In this document: in pieces, positions 1 to 8,956 of the stretch
How positions within the stretch are numbered: the first letter of the stretch is position 1
Layout: each line of letters opens with the position of its first letter
From: an uncultured Roseobacter sp.
Lineage (GTDB): Bacteria > Pseudomonadota > Alphaproteobacteria > Rhodobacterales > Rhodobacteraceae
DNA: 47,911 nucleotides
Direction of reading: 5' to 3'
Assembly (NCBI GenBank): GCA_913054455.1
Contig: CAJXIL010000011.1
Location: 1-47,911 of the forward strand
The notes under the pieces: generated by a model
What the model saw: the letters and a program-made list of their open reading frames with translations, nothing else
What the model was told of the DNA's origin: nothing
Database searches by the model: none
Translations under genes and position numbers: made by a program

Positions 1-33
1 CAGCGCGTCGTTAAGCCAGAGAAGGTCAGACAT
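1..33 (-). CDS. IS5-type transposase, first 11 codons only
   Basis: An ATG at 33-31 on the minus strand opens a frame reading MSDLLWLNDAL that runs off the window edge. This opening resembles the start of IS5-family transposases, many of which begin MSD-hydrophobic-W-L. The family assignment comes from memory of the family and rests on only 11 residues. The start lies just beyond the decayed end of a serine recombinase on the same strand, which fits insertion of another element into this mobile-DNA remnant. It could also be an unrelated gene start. Confidence 0.45.
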   Translation of the reverse strand, partial: MSDLLWLNDAL

Positions 34-95
34 GTTCACCGCTCGTTTTCGAACGATGAATCACGAAGCCCAGAATAAATCAATGGGTCATGAGC

Positions 96-715
96 CTAGC
101 CCCTGGTGAAGAACTTTGCGTAACTCCCCCCCCAGTCTGGCCGCTCCAGATACCCTGCGTAGTGAATGCCGCGCAGAATACGGGCAACGCGTTCAAAACG
201 GATCGTGCCGTCAGCAAAGCCTTTTGGGAATTCTGGACAGCTTTCGAGATAGCGCTTCACCTCGCCCTGAGTTTCAAACCTACCAGAGGCAAAGCCTTCG
301 ATCGCTTCCTGAATGTAGGAAGCAATAGGTTCATCCCGAACCGGCAGATTTCCGTGACCGGAGACCTTTTCATATTTCATGCCAGGGGGCGCGGAGAACA
401 CCCAATAGCCGTTCATGAGGCGCGCCCGCATCCGGTTCTTGGTTTGCTCACCGTTTTTCTGTCGTTGATGCTGTGAGACCGAGGCCAGCAGGTTTTCCCG
501 CAAGATGGAGACGGAATCGTCGCCAAACTCCATCGACGGGCTTTCGAGCTTGCCGCCTGCTTCCGACAGCAACGCGCGCAGTTGCCAATGTACCAGCACA
601 TCACGCGAGAAACGGCTGATGTCATCAATGATCACAACCGTCTCGGATTTGCGTTTTTTTTGAGGAAGGCCAGCAAAGACTTTATGGCGGGTCGTTCTGC
701 TGCCCAGCCGACCTA
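96..715 (-). pseudogene. Serine site-specific recombinase, truncated and frameshifted
   Basis: This is the middle part of a large serine recombinase of the phage-integrase or transposon resolvase type, which cuts and rejoins DNA through a serine-DNA intermediate. Visible are VVIIDDISRFSRDV from the end of the catalytic domain and a recombinase-domain stretch with RILRGIHYAGYLERPDWG. The N-terminal half with the catalytic serine is missing. Upstream of KKRKSE the homologous reading RPAIKSLLAFLKK sits in another frame, so a frameshift lies in the run of A residues near 655-662. A TAG at 98-96 ends the frame early, although AHDPLIYSGL continues in frame behind it and looks like decayed coding sequence. 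An IS3-family remnant begins where homology stops, near 715. It is surely non-functional. Confidence 0.75.
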
Positions 716-723
716 TTGTCGTG

Positions 724-910
724 CAAGACCTCAATTGGGGATTAGCACCAAATCGGGGTACACCCAAATCGCTGTACAGGTGGAAGGCCCAGTTTGCGAA
801 GTCGCCACGTGTCAGATCAAAGATTGCGAGACAGGCTGTGGAGATCAGGCGGCTGAAGCGTGAGCTTGCCCGCATGACCGAGGAGCGGACAATCCTAAAA
901 AAGGGGTGTA
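724..910 (+). pseudogene. IS3-family OrfA remnant
   Basis: The translation contains SLYRWKAQF followed by EIRRLKRELARMTEERTILKK. The second stretch is the leucine-zipper tail typical of IS3 OrfA proteins, and the first is the end of the helix-turn-helix domain that binds the terminal repeats. The expected N-terminal part of the helix-turn-helix is not recognisable. After ILKK the usual alanine/phenylalanine-rich end is replaced by unrelated residues, so the frameshift region that would link to OrfB is lost. Confidence 0.7.
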
Positions 911-965
911 AACTGTCCGCCATTAGTCCGAGGACAATGCCGCGCGCGTACGTCGCGCGAGAGTC

Positions 966-1760
966 TCAGTAAGGTACGCGTTTATTGAGGCTCATCGCAC
1001 TGAGTTTTCTATACGTTCAATGTGCCGCTTGCTGATGGTTCATTTCAGCGGGCCTGGGCCGACAGCGGCAAGGTCTATGGATATCGCAAATTGGCAGATG
1101 CTCTTCGTGATCAAGGCCAGATCAGCTCTGAGAACCGTGTGGCGCGCAGAGCAGGCTTGGCAGGCATCACCGCAGAGATCTGATACAAATGTCAACCTGG
1201 TCGCTGCAGTGGCAAACCAGCAGTCGTCGCGGACAACACATTGGATTGACAGCTCGAAGTTGATGCCCCTGACCGTGTAGGGGGGCATTACCTATATCAG
1301 GGCCCATGAAGGCTGGTCGTACCGCGCTGCGTTCATTGACCTGTTCGCACGGCGTGTCATAGTCTGGTCGATGCAGTCCCGCATGACAACCGACCTCGCC
1401 CTACAAGCATTGCTGAGCGCCGATTGGCGGCGCAAACCAAAGCACCGCGTCTTGATCCATTCTGACCAGGGATCCCAATTCGCAGGCAAAGAGTGGCAAT
1501 CCTTTCTCCGCAAACACAATCTGGATGTTAGCATGAGCAGGCGCGGGAATTGTCCTGAAAGCGCAGTCGCTGAGAGCTTCTTTCATCTGCTAAAACGGGA
1601 ATGCATCAGGCGCTGGACATACATCAATCGCGGCGCTGCAAGGCAGGACGTGTTCGATGACATTGAGATGTTTTACAACTCGACACGCAAACACTCGAAC
1701 GACTCACTGTTCCTGTGTCTCTTTCCCGTTTGGGCTATGAGTGTCAGATACAGGTGTGGC
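966..1760 (+). pseudogene. IS3-family OrfB (DDE transposase) remnant
   Basis: Segments of an rve-type integrase domain are readable in more than one frame: YAFIEAHRTEFSIRSMCR near 975, GKVYGYRKLADALRDQG near 1065, ITYIRAHEGWSY near 1290, VLIHSDQGSQF near 1450 and AVAESFFHLLKRE near 1563. In-frame TGA codons lie at 1181 and 1247. The first catalytic aspartate region, normally VTDITYI, has become GGITYI behind a frame disruption. The second aspartate (HSDQG) and the glutamate (AVAES) survive. The C-terminus beyond RKHSND is scrambled. The protein cannot be active. Confidence 0.75.
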
Positions 1761-1949
1761 TTACGGTGCGAGGGGTTGCGAAAGCAGTTGTGGCAATACA
1801 AATTTTGTTAAAAGTTCCTACACCTTCGCTGTGGGAAAGTGACCACTATGGCCAAGGCTTTGAAAGTTGCAGTCAAAATGGCTTGTTGCAACTTGTTCAA
1901 TGCCTGTAGGGTGGTCAGAGGCAGAATTTAATGGAGTTGGTTTTCGGAG

Positions 1950-2372
1950 ATGCCTGAGCGAAAACTCTATATCGCGGATGACAATTTTGAATTCGCCGAG
2001 TACCTAACAACAGTTGCGGGACGTATGGGATGGACGGTTCAAACCTGTTCAAACGGCAATGAACTGCTCGCCCTGTTGTTTTCTGATGATGGTCCTGCGG
2101 TGGTTTTGGTTGATATCAACATGCCAGAGAAAGACGGCATTGAGGTGATCGAGGGATTGTCAGAGATCTCCCGCCCTCTGCGGTTTCGCTTTATGACCGG
2201 TGGAGCAGATGCGCCAATGTTGGCGGCAAAGTTGATGGCGCGGGCGCGTAATCTCTCCGTTGGGCGCAATCTTTACAAACCGATCCCCATGGAAACTTTG
2301 AAAGGGGTTTTGGTGGAAGAGTGGGAAGCGCTACTCCTCCTCGAAAAAACACCAAACCTTCCTGCCGAGTGA
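1950..2372 (+). CDS. CheY-like single-domain response regulator
   Basis: This 140-residue protein is a stand-alone receiver domain with no output domain. The acidic pair is D10-D11, the phosphoacceptor is D55 within VLVDINMPEKDG, the switch threonine is T83 (FMTGGAD) and the conserved lysine is K110 in YKPIP, so it should accept phosphate from a histidine kinase. Such proteins act by protein contact, for example on flagellar motors or as phosphate sinks. No kinase is in view. Downstream lie a c-di-GMP enzyme and an MCP, which suggests a signalling role, but the 346-base gap to the next gene argues against one transcript. The ribosome site is weak: GGAG at 1933-1936 is 13 bases away, and a second GGAG touches the ATG. 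Confidence 0.88.
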   Translation: MPERKLYIADDNFEFAEYLTTVAGRMGWTVQTCSNGNELLALLFSDDGPAVVLVDINMPEKDGIEVIEGLSEISRPLRFRFMTGGADAPMLAAKLMARARNLSVGRNLYKPIPMETLKGVLVEEWEALLLLEKTPNLPAE

Positions 2373-2718
2373 GCATTTTCCTTTCGCTTATGCGTTTACT
2401 TGGATCTGTTTAAGCTGAGCCTTATTCGCTCCGTTCTCCCTAGGCTGGTTAATCGGTACTCAAAGTGTGTCTTTGACTCCTTGACCTCGCTAATTGGAAT
2501 GAGTTTTGCAGGCCGAGAGGGAGCAGTTTCTTGAGTTCTGCTTGGCTGGCGCGTAAATTTTTAGATATTCTATATGGCACTAGTTTTTTGCTGAAACGGC
2601 AAGACAACGGCCTGTTTACCAGTGAGATTTACGCTGTTTTCACCCGCGAGAGGGAGAAATACTAGATGAGCACAAACTTTGGGTAAGGTTACTCAGTTTG
2701 CCAGTAAGGTGGTTTAGG
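2373..2718 (+). other. Intergenic leader of the GGDEF-EAL gene
   Basis: No convincing gene is seen here. An AGGGAG at 2651-2656 stands 9 bases before an ATG at 2666, but that frame encodes only MSTNFG and stops at 2684. Downstream, a TAAGG-type site precedes a TTG at 2698 and TAAGGTGG (2705-2712) precedes a GTG at 2719. The AT-rich stretch near 2555-2590 could hold a promoter, but I cannot assign boxes with confidence. Confidence 0.5.
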
Positions 2719-5067
2719 GTGTTTTCCAAACTTGGTCTTGGCGATCTAGGCACGCAGGGCCTGCCATTGGATGTCGCAAACCGGCTGCGACGTGGGCAGC
2801 TGCGCGGCACGATAGAACAGATGCGTGTCATGCTGCTTGGCAATACGCTTTTTGCGCCGGCGCTTTCGATGAATGCCTGGGGGCAAGGGCGCGATGTCCT
2901 AGTTGTGCTATGGACCACCTTCATCATTCTTTTCTCTTGGTGGATTTTCTACTCTTGGTCAAAGACATATCGAACCACAGGTTCCACAGTGGATATGCGT
3001 GGGTTTGTGATCCAAACCTTTTTTAATGCGCTTACGTGGACTGTCGGAATGGCATTGTTCTATCCAATTGTAGAGGGGGACCAAAAGGCCATTATCACAA
3101 CGATTATGGCAGGATCTCTCGCCTTGGGGACGGCCGGGTTTTCTCATGCGCCAGTAGCGGGTATCACCTATCTGGCGGTGCAGACAATTGGTAACTCCAT
3201 CATCGCCCTTATCTGCGGCCTGACCACGGGGACCTCGACGGATTACCTTCTTGCGGTTTTGACGATCGCGGCTGGCATCAGCCTGTTCAATGCCACCTTG
3301 CAGGGGGCAAAGGCGGCAAGGGTGGCCTTTGATAACCACGAAAGGCTAAGCGAAAAGAGTGAGGTCGTTGAACTCCTACTCAAAGACTACGAGGAACAGG
3401 CGACGGAGTGGCTGTGGCAAACAGACCAGGAAGGCCTGCTTCTGAGCGCACCCGCTCAGGTGCTCGAAATGTGTTTTCCACTGGCTGAAGAAGAGAATAA
3501 CACCAACTTGTTCAACCTGTTGGCGGCGAGTTGCACAGAGGCAGCGGCAAACGATATCGAACGCCTTCAGGCAGCTGTATTCGAGAAATCTGAATTTCAC
3601 GACGTGCGCTTGTCGATCAAAAGCCCCGTGGACGGGGAGTTGCGCTGGATCTTGATGAAAGGCCGCCCACAGTTTGAACATGGGAAGTTTCAGGGCTTTC
3701 GCGGGATTTTCGCGGATGCTACGGCCGCAGTGGTGGCGGAACGTCAGGTGCAGTTCCTGGCCTCTTTTGACGGTTTGACGGCCTTGCTGAACCGCAATTC
3801 CGTCCAGAAGCGACTTTCTGAGCTGCACGACGAGGGCACGGGCGAGGGCCGGTATGCGGCGGCTCTTCTCGTTGATCTCGATGGGTTCAAGCAAGTCAAC
3901 GACAGCTATGGCCATCATACTGGGGATCTATTGCTCAAGCATGTTGCGGAGCGAATGCAAAAGACTGTGACGGGCAAAAGCTGGGTGGCTCGGCTCGGTG
4001 GGGATGAGTTCTTTGTCATGTTGCAGAACAATGAACCCTTGAGCGCTGCTGAGATTTCCTGGACAGCGCAATCCATCTGCGAGCAGTTGTCACAGCCCGT
4101 CAAAGTTGAAGAGTTTGTCGTGCAAGTGACTGCATCCATTGGGATATCGAGATTTCCAGAGGATACAAGGGAGGGCACCGAGCTGCTCTCCCTGTCGGAT
4201 ATGGCACTCTATGAAGCCAAGAACGCAGGCCGTGATCGCATCACCTTTTTCGATGTTGAAATGCAAGACCGGCTCACCGAGCGAACCACGATAATTGAGC
4301 GGCTAAAACTGGCGGTTCGTCATGGAAAAATCGAGCCCTACTATCAGTCTCAACATGCATTGAGTGATGGTAGCCTGGTCGGTTTTGAAGCGCTGGCACG
4401 GTGGAAGGACGACAGGCTGGGCTTTGTGAGGCCGGATGTGTTTATTCCCATTGCCGAGCAAACAGGCCTGATTGTGGAGTTGGGCGAACAATTGCTGCGC
4501 CGCGCTTGCGAGGATGCTAAGAAATGGGGCGAGCTTATGCCAGAGGCCCCGCCTGTCATTTCTGTGAATATCTCACCGGTTCAATTTGCCCGAACTGATG
4601 TGACGGGGTTGGTCTCTCGGGTTCTGCACGAGACGGGCCTATCGCCTGAGCAGTTGGAGGTTGAGGTCACTGAAGGGGTTCTCATTGCATCCAAAGAAAA
4701 GATTGCTGCAACTCTGCAGGAGCTGTCGGAAATTGGAATCTCCATTGCTCTTGATGATTTTGGCACTGGCTACTCTTCGTTGAGCTATCTAAAAGACCTG
4801 CCGCTCAACCGGCTCAAAATCGACCAGTCTTTTGTAAGGGATCTCTCTCAGGCGGCCACTAGTCCCATTGTCAGTACGATTATTCAGTTGGGACATAATC
4901 TCGACCTGTCCGTTATCGCAGAGGGTGTCGAGAACGAAGCTGACGTTGAGCGCCTATCGGAGTTGGGCTGCGACGACGGCCAGGGTTATCTCTATAGCCG
5001 TCCAATGACACGAGAGGCTGCGGATAGTTATGTTTCAGAAATTGCTTTTCAGGCTTCGCACCAGTAG
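2719..5067 (+). CDS. Membrane GGDEF-EAL cyclic-di-GMP turnover protein
   Basis: The protein has about 782 residues from GTG 2719; a TTG at 2698 is an alternative start. Residues about 60-200 contain four or five membrane segments, then comes a coiled and PAS-like region (about 215-335), a GGDEF domain (RLGGDEFF near residue 425) and an EAL domain (about 530-775). The GGDEF motif is intact for diguanylate cyclase activity. The inhibitory I-site is absent, because TGKS stands where RxxD is expected. EAL phosphodiesterase residues look complete: FEALARW, NISPVQF, EVTEG, DDFGTGYSS, KIDQSF and AEGVE. Either or both activities are possible. The membrane domain may sense a signal or anchor the enzyme. 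GTG 2719 was chosen for TAAGGTGG six bases upstream. Confidence 0.9.
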   Translation: MFSKLGLGDLGTQGLPLDVANRLRRGQLRGTIEQMRVMLLGNTLFAPALSMNAWGQGRDVLVVLWTTFIILFSWWIFYSWSKTYRTTGSTVDMRGFVIQTFFNALTWTVGMALFYPIVEGDQKAIITTIMAGSLALGTAGFSHAPVAGITYLAVQTIGNSIIALICGLTTGTSTDYLLAVLTIAAGISLFNATLQGAKAARVAFDNHERLSEKSEVVELLLKDYEEQATEWLWQTDQEGLLLSAPAQVLEMCFPLAEEENNTNLFNLLAASCTEAAANDIERLQAAVFEKSEFHDVRLSIKSPVDGELRWILMKGRPQFEHGKFQGFRGIFADATAAVVAERQVQFLASFDGLTALLNRNSVQKRLSELHDEGTGEGRYAAALLVDLDGFKQVNDSYGHHTGDLLLKHVAERMQKTVTGKSWVARLGGDEFFVMLQNNEPLSAAEISWTAQSICEQLSQPVKVEEFVVQVTASIGISRFPEDTREGTELLSLSDMALYEAKNAGRDRITFFDVEMQDRLTERTTIIERLKLAVRHGKIEPYYQSQHALSDGSLVGFEALARWKDDRLGFVRPDVFIPIAEQTGLIVELGEQLLRRACEDAKKWGELMPEAPPVISVNISPVQFARTDVTGLVSRVLHETGLSPEQLEVEVTEGVLIASKEKIAATLQELSEIGISIALDDFGTGYSSLSYLKDLPLNRLKIDQSFVRDLSQAATSPIVSTIIQLGHNLDLSVIAEGVENEADVERLSELGCDDGQGYLYSRPMTREAADSYVSEIAFQASHQ

Positions 5068-5306
5068 CGGGCCTTGGTAGGCGGGGATGTCGTGGTGGTG
5101 AAAGAGGACCCAGAATAGCGGTTCCACCGCCGTTGAGAGACCACCCAAATTGACACAAATAAATTGTGAAATTCTCTAAACTTTTAAAGATCTAAATCGA
5201 GTTTTGGAGACTTTTGGAGTTTTCCCTTGCCCTAGATTCTGCGGGGTAATTCAGAATTAACAAAAGTCTGGTCTTTTGACGGGGAAGTATTTCTAGGAGC
5301 GAAAGC

Positions 5307-6083
5307 ATGAAGTTCGGAATTGCAGCAACACTGTCTGCCTCACTAGCATTTCTATCTAGCGCGGTTACGGCTGCTGAAATTGAAGTCATGGCTGGTGATC
5401 TGCCCCCAATGATCCACAAGGACGGAACGGGTCGCGAAGCTGAGATCATTTCGACCGTCTTGGGGCATTGTGGGCATAGCGTTGTGTTTACAGTTCAACC
5501 CTTCACACGCCATTGGCAGTCATTCGAAAAAGGCTCTGGTGATGCTGTGGCAACCGTGCCCGTAGGTATGCCAACGGCCGGGACGCAGACGCAGTCCTAC
5601 ATCTCTTACCAAAATGGTGTTTCCTACCTGACCTCCTCCAACCACGAGGCTTCCTCGTTGTCCGATCTGAATGGTTGGAACGTTGTGGCCTTCGAAGGCG
5701 CTAGCAACATTATTCCAGGTCTTGGCGGCAGTACCTCCGAGTTTAAGTCCTACCGCGAAATGGCCGACCAAAAGACCCAGAGCAAGCTGCTCTATGGAAA
5801 ACGCGTTGATGGCATCCTCGGCGATGGTATGCTGTTTGCAGAGTTTGCCCGTCAGTTGCAGGAAGCTGGAGCAGGTTCAGGCGTTGACGCCAGCCAGTCT
5901 ATCGAATTCCGCGCCATTTTTGACCCAAGCCCCTACGCAATGAGCTTTAGAGATCCTGCCCTGGCGGCTGATTTTGATCGCTGCTTCGCAGAACTCGAAG
6001 CCGCCGGAACCATTGCTGAAATCAACACCAAATGGACCGACAAATACCGTGATGCCCTCGAAGGTAACTATATGTCCTACTAA
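5307..6083 (+). CDS. Orphan periplasmic solute-binding protein (SBP_bac_3-like)
   Basis: The product has 258 residues with a clear Sec signal peptide that ends near AVTAAE (residues 18-23), so the mature protein is periplasmic. The layout fits the amino-acid-type extracellular binding proteins of family 3: EIEVMAGDLPPMI at the start of lobe 1, a central YGKRVDGILGD segment, and a C-terminal FDRCFAELEAAGTIAEINTKW, the usual final helix of this family. An AGGAG lies 8 bases before the ATG. No ABC permease or ATPase accompanies it. The next gene on the same strand is an MCP, so it may present a ligand to a receptor or belong to a transporter elsewhere. Ligand unknown. Confidence 0.82.
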   Translation: MKFGIAATLSASLAFLSSAVTAAEIEVMAGDLPPMIHKDGTGREAEIISTVLGHCGHSVVFTVQPFTRHWQSFEKGSGDAVATVPVGMPTAGTQTQSYISYQNGVSYLTSSNHEASSLSDLNGWNVVAFEGASNIIPGLGGSTSEFKSYREMADQKTQSKLLYGKRVDGILGDGMLFAEFARQLQEAGAGSGVDASQSIEFRAIFDPSPYAMSFRDPALAADFDRCFAELEAAGTIAEINTKWTDKYRDALEGNYMSY

Positions 6084-6091
6084 GTGATTGT

Positions 6092-6133
6092 CGCCGCATT
6101 GGCAGCGCCTGAAAAGGCCTGCCTGATGCGGCG
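6092..6133 (+). terminator. Nested stem-loop after the binding-protein gene
   Basis: Three nested arms fold together: CGCCGCA (6092-6098) with TGCGGCG (6127-6133), GGCAG (6101-6105) with CTGCC (6119-6123), and GCCT (6107-6110) with AGGC (6115-6118) around a GAAA tetraloop. It begins 8 bases after the stop codon. No T-run follows, so it may be a 3' stabilising hairpin or processing site that lets the binding protein be made in excess over the MCP rather than a strong terminator. Confidence 0.55.
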
Positions 6134-6353
6134 GGCTCTTCCCGTTGCTGCATCTGCAAACGGGGCGGCACTGTCAGTTTGGCCAGATAGACTGACGGTT
6201 CTTGCACAGGAAACCATGTACATATCAATGCAATTTGGCACGCGGATCGAAGATCGACTTGTTGAATGCTTATTCAAGCCCGCAAAAAAAACAGTGCGCG
6301 ACTGAAACCCATAGAAACCAGACAAACAGACTAAGTAAGTGGAGCAAGCTAAG

Positions 6354-8189
6354 ATGGGATACCTAAAGCGGATGTTGGGCATGTCCATAAAAAAGAAGTT
6401 ACTGCTGCCCATTCTGGCCTGCATCGTTCTGTCGAATTTGGCCTACACAGTGTTCTGGGCGTCCAAGCACAGTACCGCTTTGCTTGAAGCTTTTGACAGC
6501 GAAGTCCAGCTGGCACAGCGCTTTGTCGTTCCGCCCGTGGCGGCGGCGGTCTGGGATTTTAACAGCGACGCGGCTATGGGGGCGATCCAGGGGATCGCTG
6601 AAATGGAAAATGCTCTGTTTGTGCAAGTGATTGTCGACGGCGAGAGTTTCTCGGAAGTCTTTGTTGATGAAGCCCGTCGCGAAGAGTTCTCTCAGCAGAT
6701 CTCTGGAATTTTGGAAGATGAAGCCGCTGATAAAACTGTGGAGGTCAACGAGGTCGTCTATGTGAAGTTCCCGCTGAACCTTGCTGATGGTACCAATGTT
6801 GGCCAGATGGTTATGGGGTTCAACAACGGCGTCATTCACACGACCATTACGTCCCTTTACCAGCAATCCGCGGTCATTGGCTTTGCCATTTGTTTCCTGA
6901 TTGGCGTGATTGTTTACTTCTCCGCGGCCTCCGTTACTCGGCCCTTGGATCGGATCGTAGACCGTATTGACGCCCTGCGCAGCGGCGACACCGATAGCGC
7001 GGTTCCTGAGAAAAGTCGCGGAGATGAGCTTGGCCGTCTGGCCGCCGCTGTTGTTGAGTTTGTCGATACCATGCGGGCCAATGCAGAACTGGAAGAAAGC
7101 TCCAAAGCCGCAGCTGAAGAGCAGGCAGGGGTCGTACGAGAACTGGCGAATGGGTTGAACAACCTGTCCAAGGGTAACCTGTCTTACCGGATCAAAACAG
7201 AAATGAGCCCAGAGTATACTGCGTTGCGCTCTGACTTTAACCAGACCGCGGAAACACTGGATGATCTCATTGGGCGGGTTTTGGTGACGATCTCGCAAAT
7301 GGAACAGCAGATCGGCGAAATGGCGAATGGGACGGATGATCTGTCACAGCGGACGGAAAATCAGGCAGCAACTCTGGAAGAGACCGCTGCGGCGCTGGAT
7401 AGCATCACATCAAATGTGCGCTCCGCCACCACCCAGACACAAGAGGTCGAAGGCACGATTGCAGAGACTAGCAAGGTAGCCCAGCGCAGCGGCGACATTG
7501 TCCAACGCACCGTGCAGGCAATGAAAGAAATCGACGAATCCTCCGAAAAGATTTCTGAAATCAATAGCGTGATCGATGACATCTCCTTCCAGACCAGCCT
7601 GTTGGCGTTGAACGCCGGGGTCGAGGCCGCGCGTGCGGGCGAAGTCGGACGCGGCTTTGCCGTGGTGGCTTCAGAGGTGCGTTCGCTGGCGCTTAAATCT
7701 GCGACCTCTGCCAATGAAATTCGTGACCTTATTCGAACCAGTTCGGAAAAGGTCAAGGTTGGCGTTGATCTGGTGGATGCTGCAGGTCGCTCGTTGGATG
7801 AAATAATCGAAAAAATCCATTCTGTTTCAGCACTTACCACGCAGATTGCAGCCTCATCCGGAGAGCAGGCTTCGACGATTTCGGAAATCAATGCTGGCAT
7901 GATCGAACTGGACCGCGTGACCCAGCAGAACGCCAGCATGGTATTGAAATCTAGTGATCAGGGCAAAAGCCTGCAACAGGCGGCGTCGGAACTTGCCGAA
8001 CTTGTTGCTGGTCTCAAGCCGACCACCCAGGGGCTCGCGGCAGATGGGTATGATCAGGCATCTCAGGCCACGGCCAGTGAGGATGTTTTTGGCTCGGATG
8101 ACTTTGGAATTGAGGATTTTGCTGCTCAAGGTTTTGGTGAGGACAGCTTTGACACCGATGATTTTGACGCCGACCGTTTGGCAGGGTGA
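6354..8189 (+). CDS. Methyl-accepting chemotaxis protein
   Basis: The product has 611 residues from ATG 6354, which has GGAG at 6341-6344; a GTG at 6339 is less likely. Order: TM1 (about 15-36), a periplasmic domain of about 135 residues without a named fold I recognise, TM2 (about 172-195), HAMP, and the cytoplasmic signalling coiled coil with its hairpin tip near 411-425 ([19 protein letters not shown]). The receptor would regulate CheA through CheW. The tip reads FQTS where most MCPs have FQTN, and VRSLALKS replaces VRxLAQRS. The C-terminal tail is acidic, with repeats such as SDDF, IEDF and TDDF, and lacks a CheR-type xWxxF pentapeptide. The orphan binding protein upstream may supply its ligand, though a 270-base gap and hairpin separate them. 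Confidence 0.92.
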   Translation: MGYLKRMLGMSIKKKLLLPILACIVLSNLAYTVFWASKHSTALLEAFDSEVQLAQRFVVPPVAAAVWDFNSDAAMGAIQGIAEMENALFVQVIVDGESFSEVFVDEARREEFSQQISGILEDEAADKTVEVNEVVYVKFPLNLADGTNVGQMVMGFNNGVIHTTITSLYQQSAVIGFAICFLIGVIVYFSAASVTRPLDRIVDRIDALRSGDTDSAVPEKSRGDELGRLAAAVVEFVDTMRANAELEESSKAAAEEQAGVVRELANGLNNLSKGNLSYRIKTEMSPEYTALRSDFNQTAETLDDLIGRVLVTISQMEQQIGEMANGTDDLSQRTENQAATLEETAAALDSITSNVRSATTQTQEVEGTIAETSKVAQRSGDIVQRTVQAMKEIDESSEKISEINSVIDDISFQTSLLALNAGVEAARAGEVGRGFAVVASEVRSLALKSATSANEIRDLIRTSSEKVKVGVDLVDAAGRSLDEIIEKIHSVSALTTQIAASSGEQASTISEINAGMIELDRVTQQNASMVLKSSDQGKSLQQAASELAELVAGLKPTTQGLAADGYDQASQATASEDVFGSDDFGIEDFAAQGFGEDSFDTDDFDADRLAG

Positions 8190-8238
8190 CCTATCATCTC
8201 GAAAATCCCTGACCCGTTGATAGCAGATTAGCACATAG

Positions 8239-8275
8239 CCCCCCGTCTACTTGAATGTGGACGGGGGGTAACGTT
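8239..8275 (+). terminator. Rho-independent terminator after the MCP gene
   Basis: CCCCCCGTCTAC (8239-8250) pairs with GTGGACGGGGGG (8257-8268) with a single G-T wobble around a six-base loop. TAACGTTTTT follows. It closes the signalling block before the VOC-family gene. Confidence 0.85.
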
Positions 8276-8336
8276 TTTGTGCGCTTGACCTGAGCTAAGC
8301 TGTGGCTACCTTTCGAGAAAAACCAAGGGAAATCTG

Positions 8337-8708
8337 ATGATTGGATATGTAACTGTTGGCGTTTCGGATATGGAAAAAGCCAAGGCCTTTTATTGCGACC
8401 TCTTTGCCGATCGTGGCGCAAAAGTCATTATTGATGCTGGCCGCATCGCGATGATTGGCGCTACCCCCAAAGAGCCGATGATCTCGGTCTGCGTGCCCTA
8501 CGACAAAAAGGACCCACAGCCAGGCAATGGCAATATGGTGGCCTTTGCGGCAACGAGCAAAGAAGAAGCCGACGCGCTTTATGCCAAGGCGATCTCGCTT
8601 GGTGCGACCTGCGAGGGGGAGCCGGGCCAACGCATCCCTGACCGGTTTTATGGCGGCTACGTGCGCGACCCTGATGGGAACAAAATGACCTTCTATGTCT
8701 TTGGCTAA
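8337..8708 (+). CDS. VOC-superfamily (glyoxalase/bleomycin-resistance fold) protein
   Basis: This 123-residue protein has the two beta-alpha-beta-beta-beta modules of the vicinal oxygen chelate fold. It opens with MIGYVTVGVSDMEKAKAFYCDL and ends with YVRDPDGNKMTFYVF. The first metal-ligand position, usually H or Q near the start, is occupied by Y or T. The second half keeps DPDGN but has T rather than E at the usual ligand, so metal binding is uncertain. Members include glyoxalase I, dioxygenases and antibiotic-sequestering proteins; nothing here picks a substrate. An AGGGA seven bases upstream supports the ATG. The gene is probably monocistronic, with hairpins on both sides. Confidence 0.85.
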   Translation: MIGYVTVGVSDMEKAKAFYCDLFADRGAKVIIDAGRIAMIGATPKEPMISVCVPYDKKDPQPGNGNMVAFAATSKEEADALYAKAISLGATCEGEPGQRIPDRFYGGYVRDPDGNKMTFYVFG

Positions 8709-8716
8709 AGACCTTT

Positions 8717-8748
8717 GACAGCCTTGTGGGTCTTACTATGAGGCTGTC
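8717..8748 (+). terminator. Inverted repeat after the VOC gene
   Basis: GACAGCCT (8717-8724) pairs with AGGCTGTC (8741-8748) around a 16-base loop, starting 9 bases after the stop codon. Only GTTTAAG follows, so it is a weak candidate terminator. Confidence 0.4.
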
Positions 8749-8956
8749 GTTTAAGTCGGTTGTGGCAGGCGCCACTGCAGGGGCGACTATCTTCTGCAGC
8801 GAGTAGGCTGTCTCGCCTTTCCGGCCGCTCGGGTCTTTGGGCAAGACCTTGCTCGGTTTCTAAGTTTGCAAGCGCGGCAACATTCCCTTTGCTTGCGAGT
8901 TGATGAGGAATTCCCTAGCTTTGTTGCCAGCTTTGTCTCTTTGAAAAGACCCGTTT

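Larger units (their letters stand above)
716..1811 (+). mobile_element. Decayed IS3-family insertion sequence
   Basis: OrfA-like and OrfB-like transposase pieces follow each other on the plus strand, as in IS3-family elements where OrfAB is made by programmed frameshifting. Both pieces carry stops and frameshifts. I could not place terminal inverted repeats or a target duplication, so both ends are approximate. The left end coincides with the point where the serine recombinase on the other strand loses homology, which suggests that this element, or a deletion next to it, truncated that gene. Confidence 0.7.

Noticed and set aside
716-923. N-terminal 70 residues of the minus-strand frame that contains the serine recombinase
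   Set aside because: They are the antisense of the IS3 OrfA remnant. Recombinase homology stops near 715, so the long frame is a chance fusion.
6399-7298. 299-residue antisense frame over the first MCP
   Set aside because: The sense strand encodes a complete MCP. The antisense translation shows no family features.
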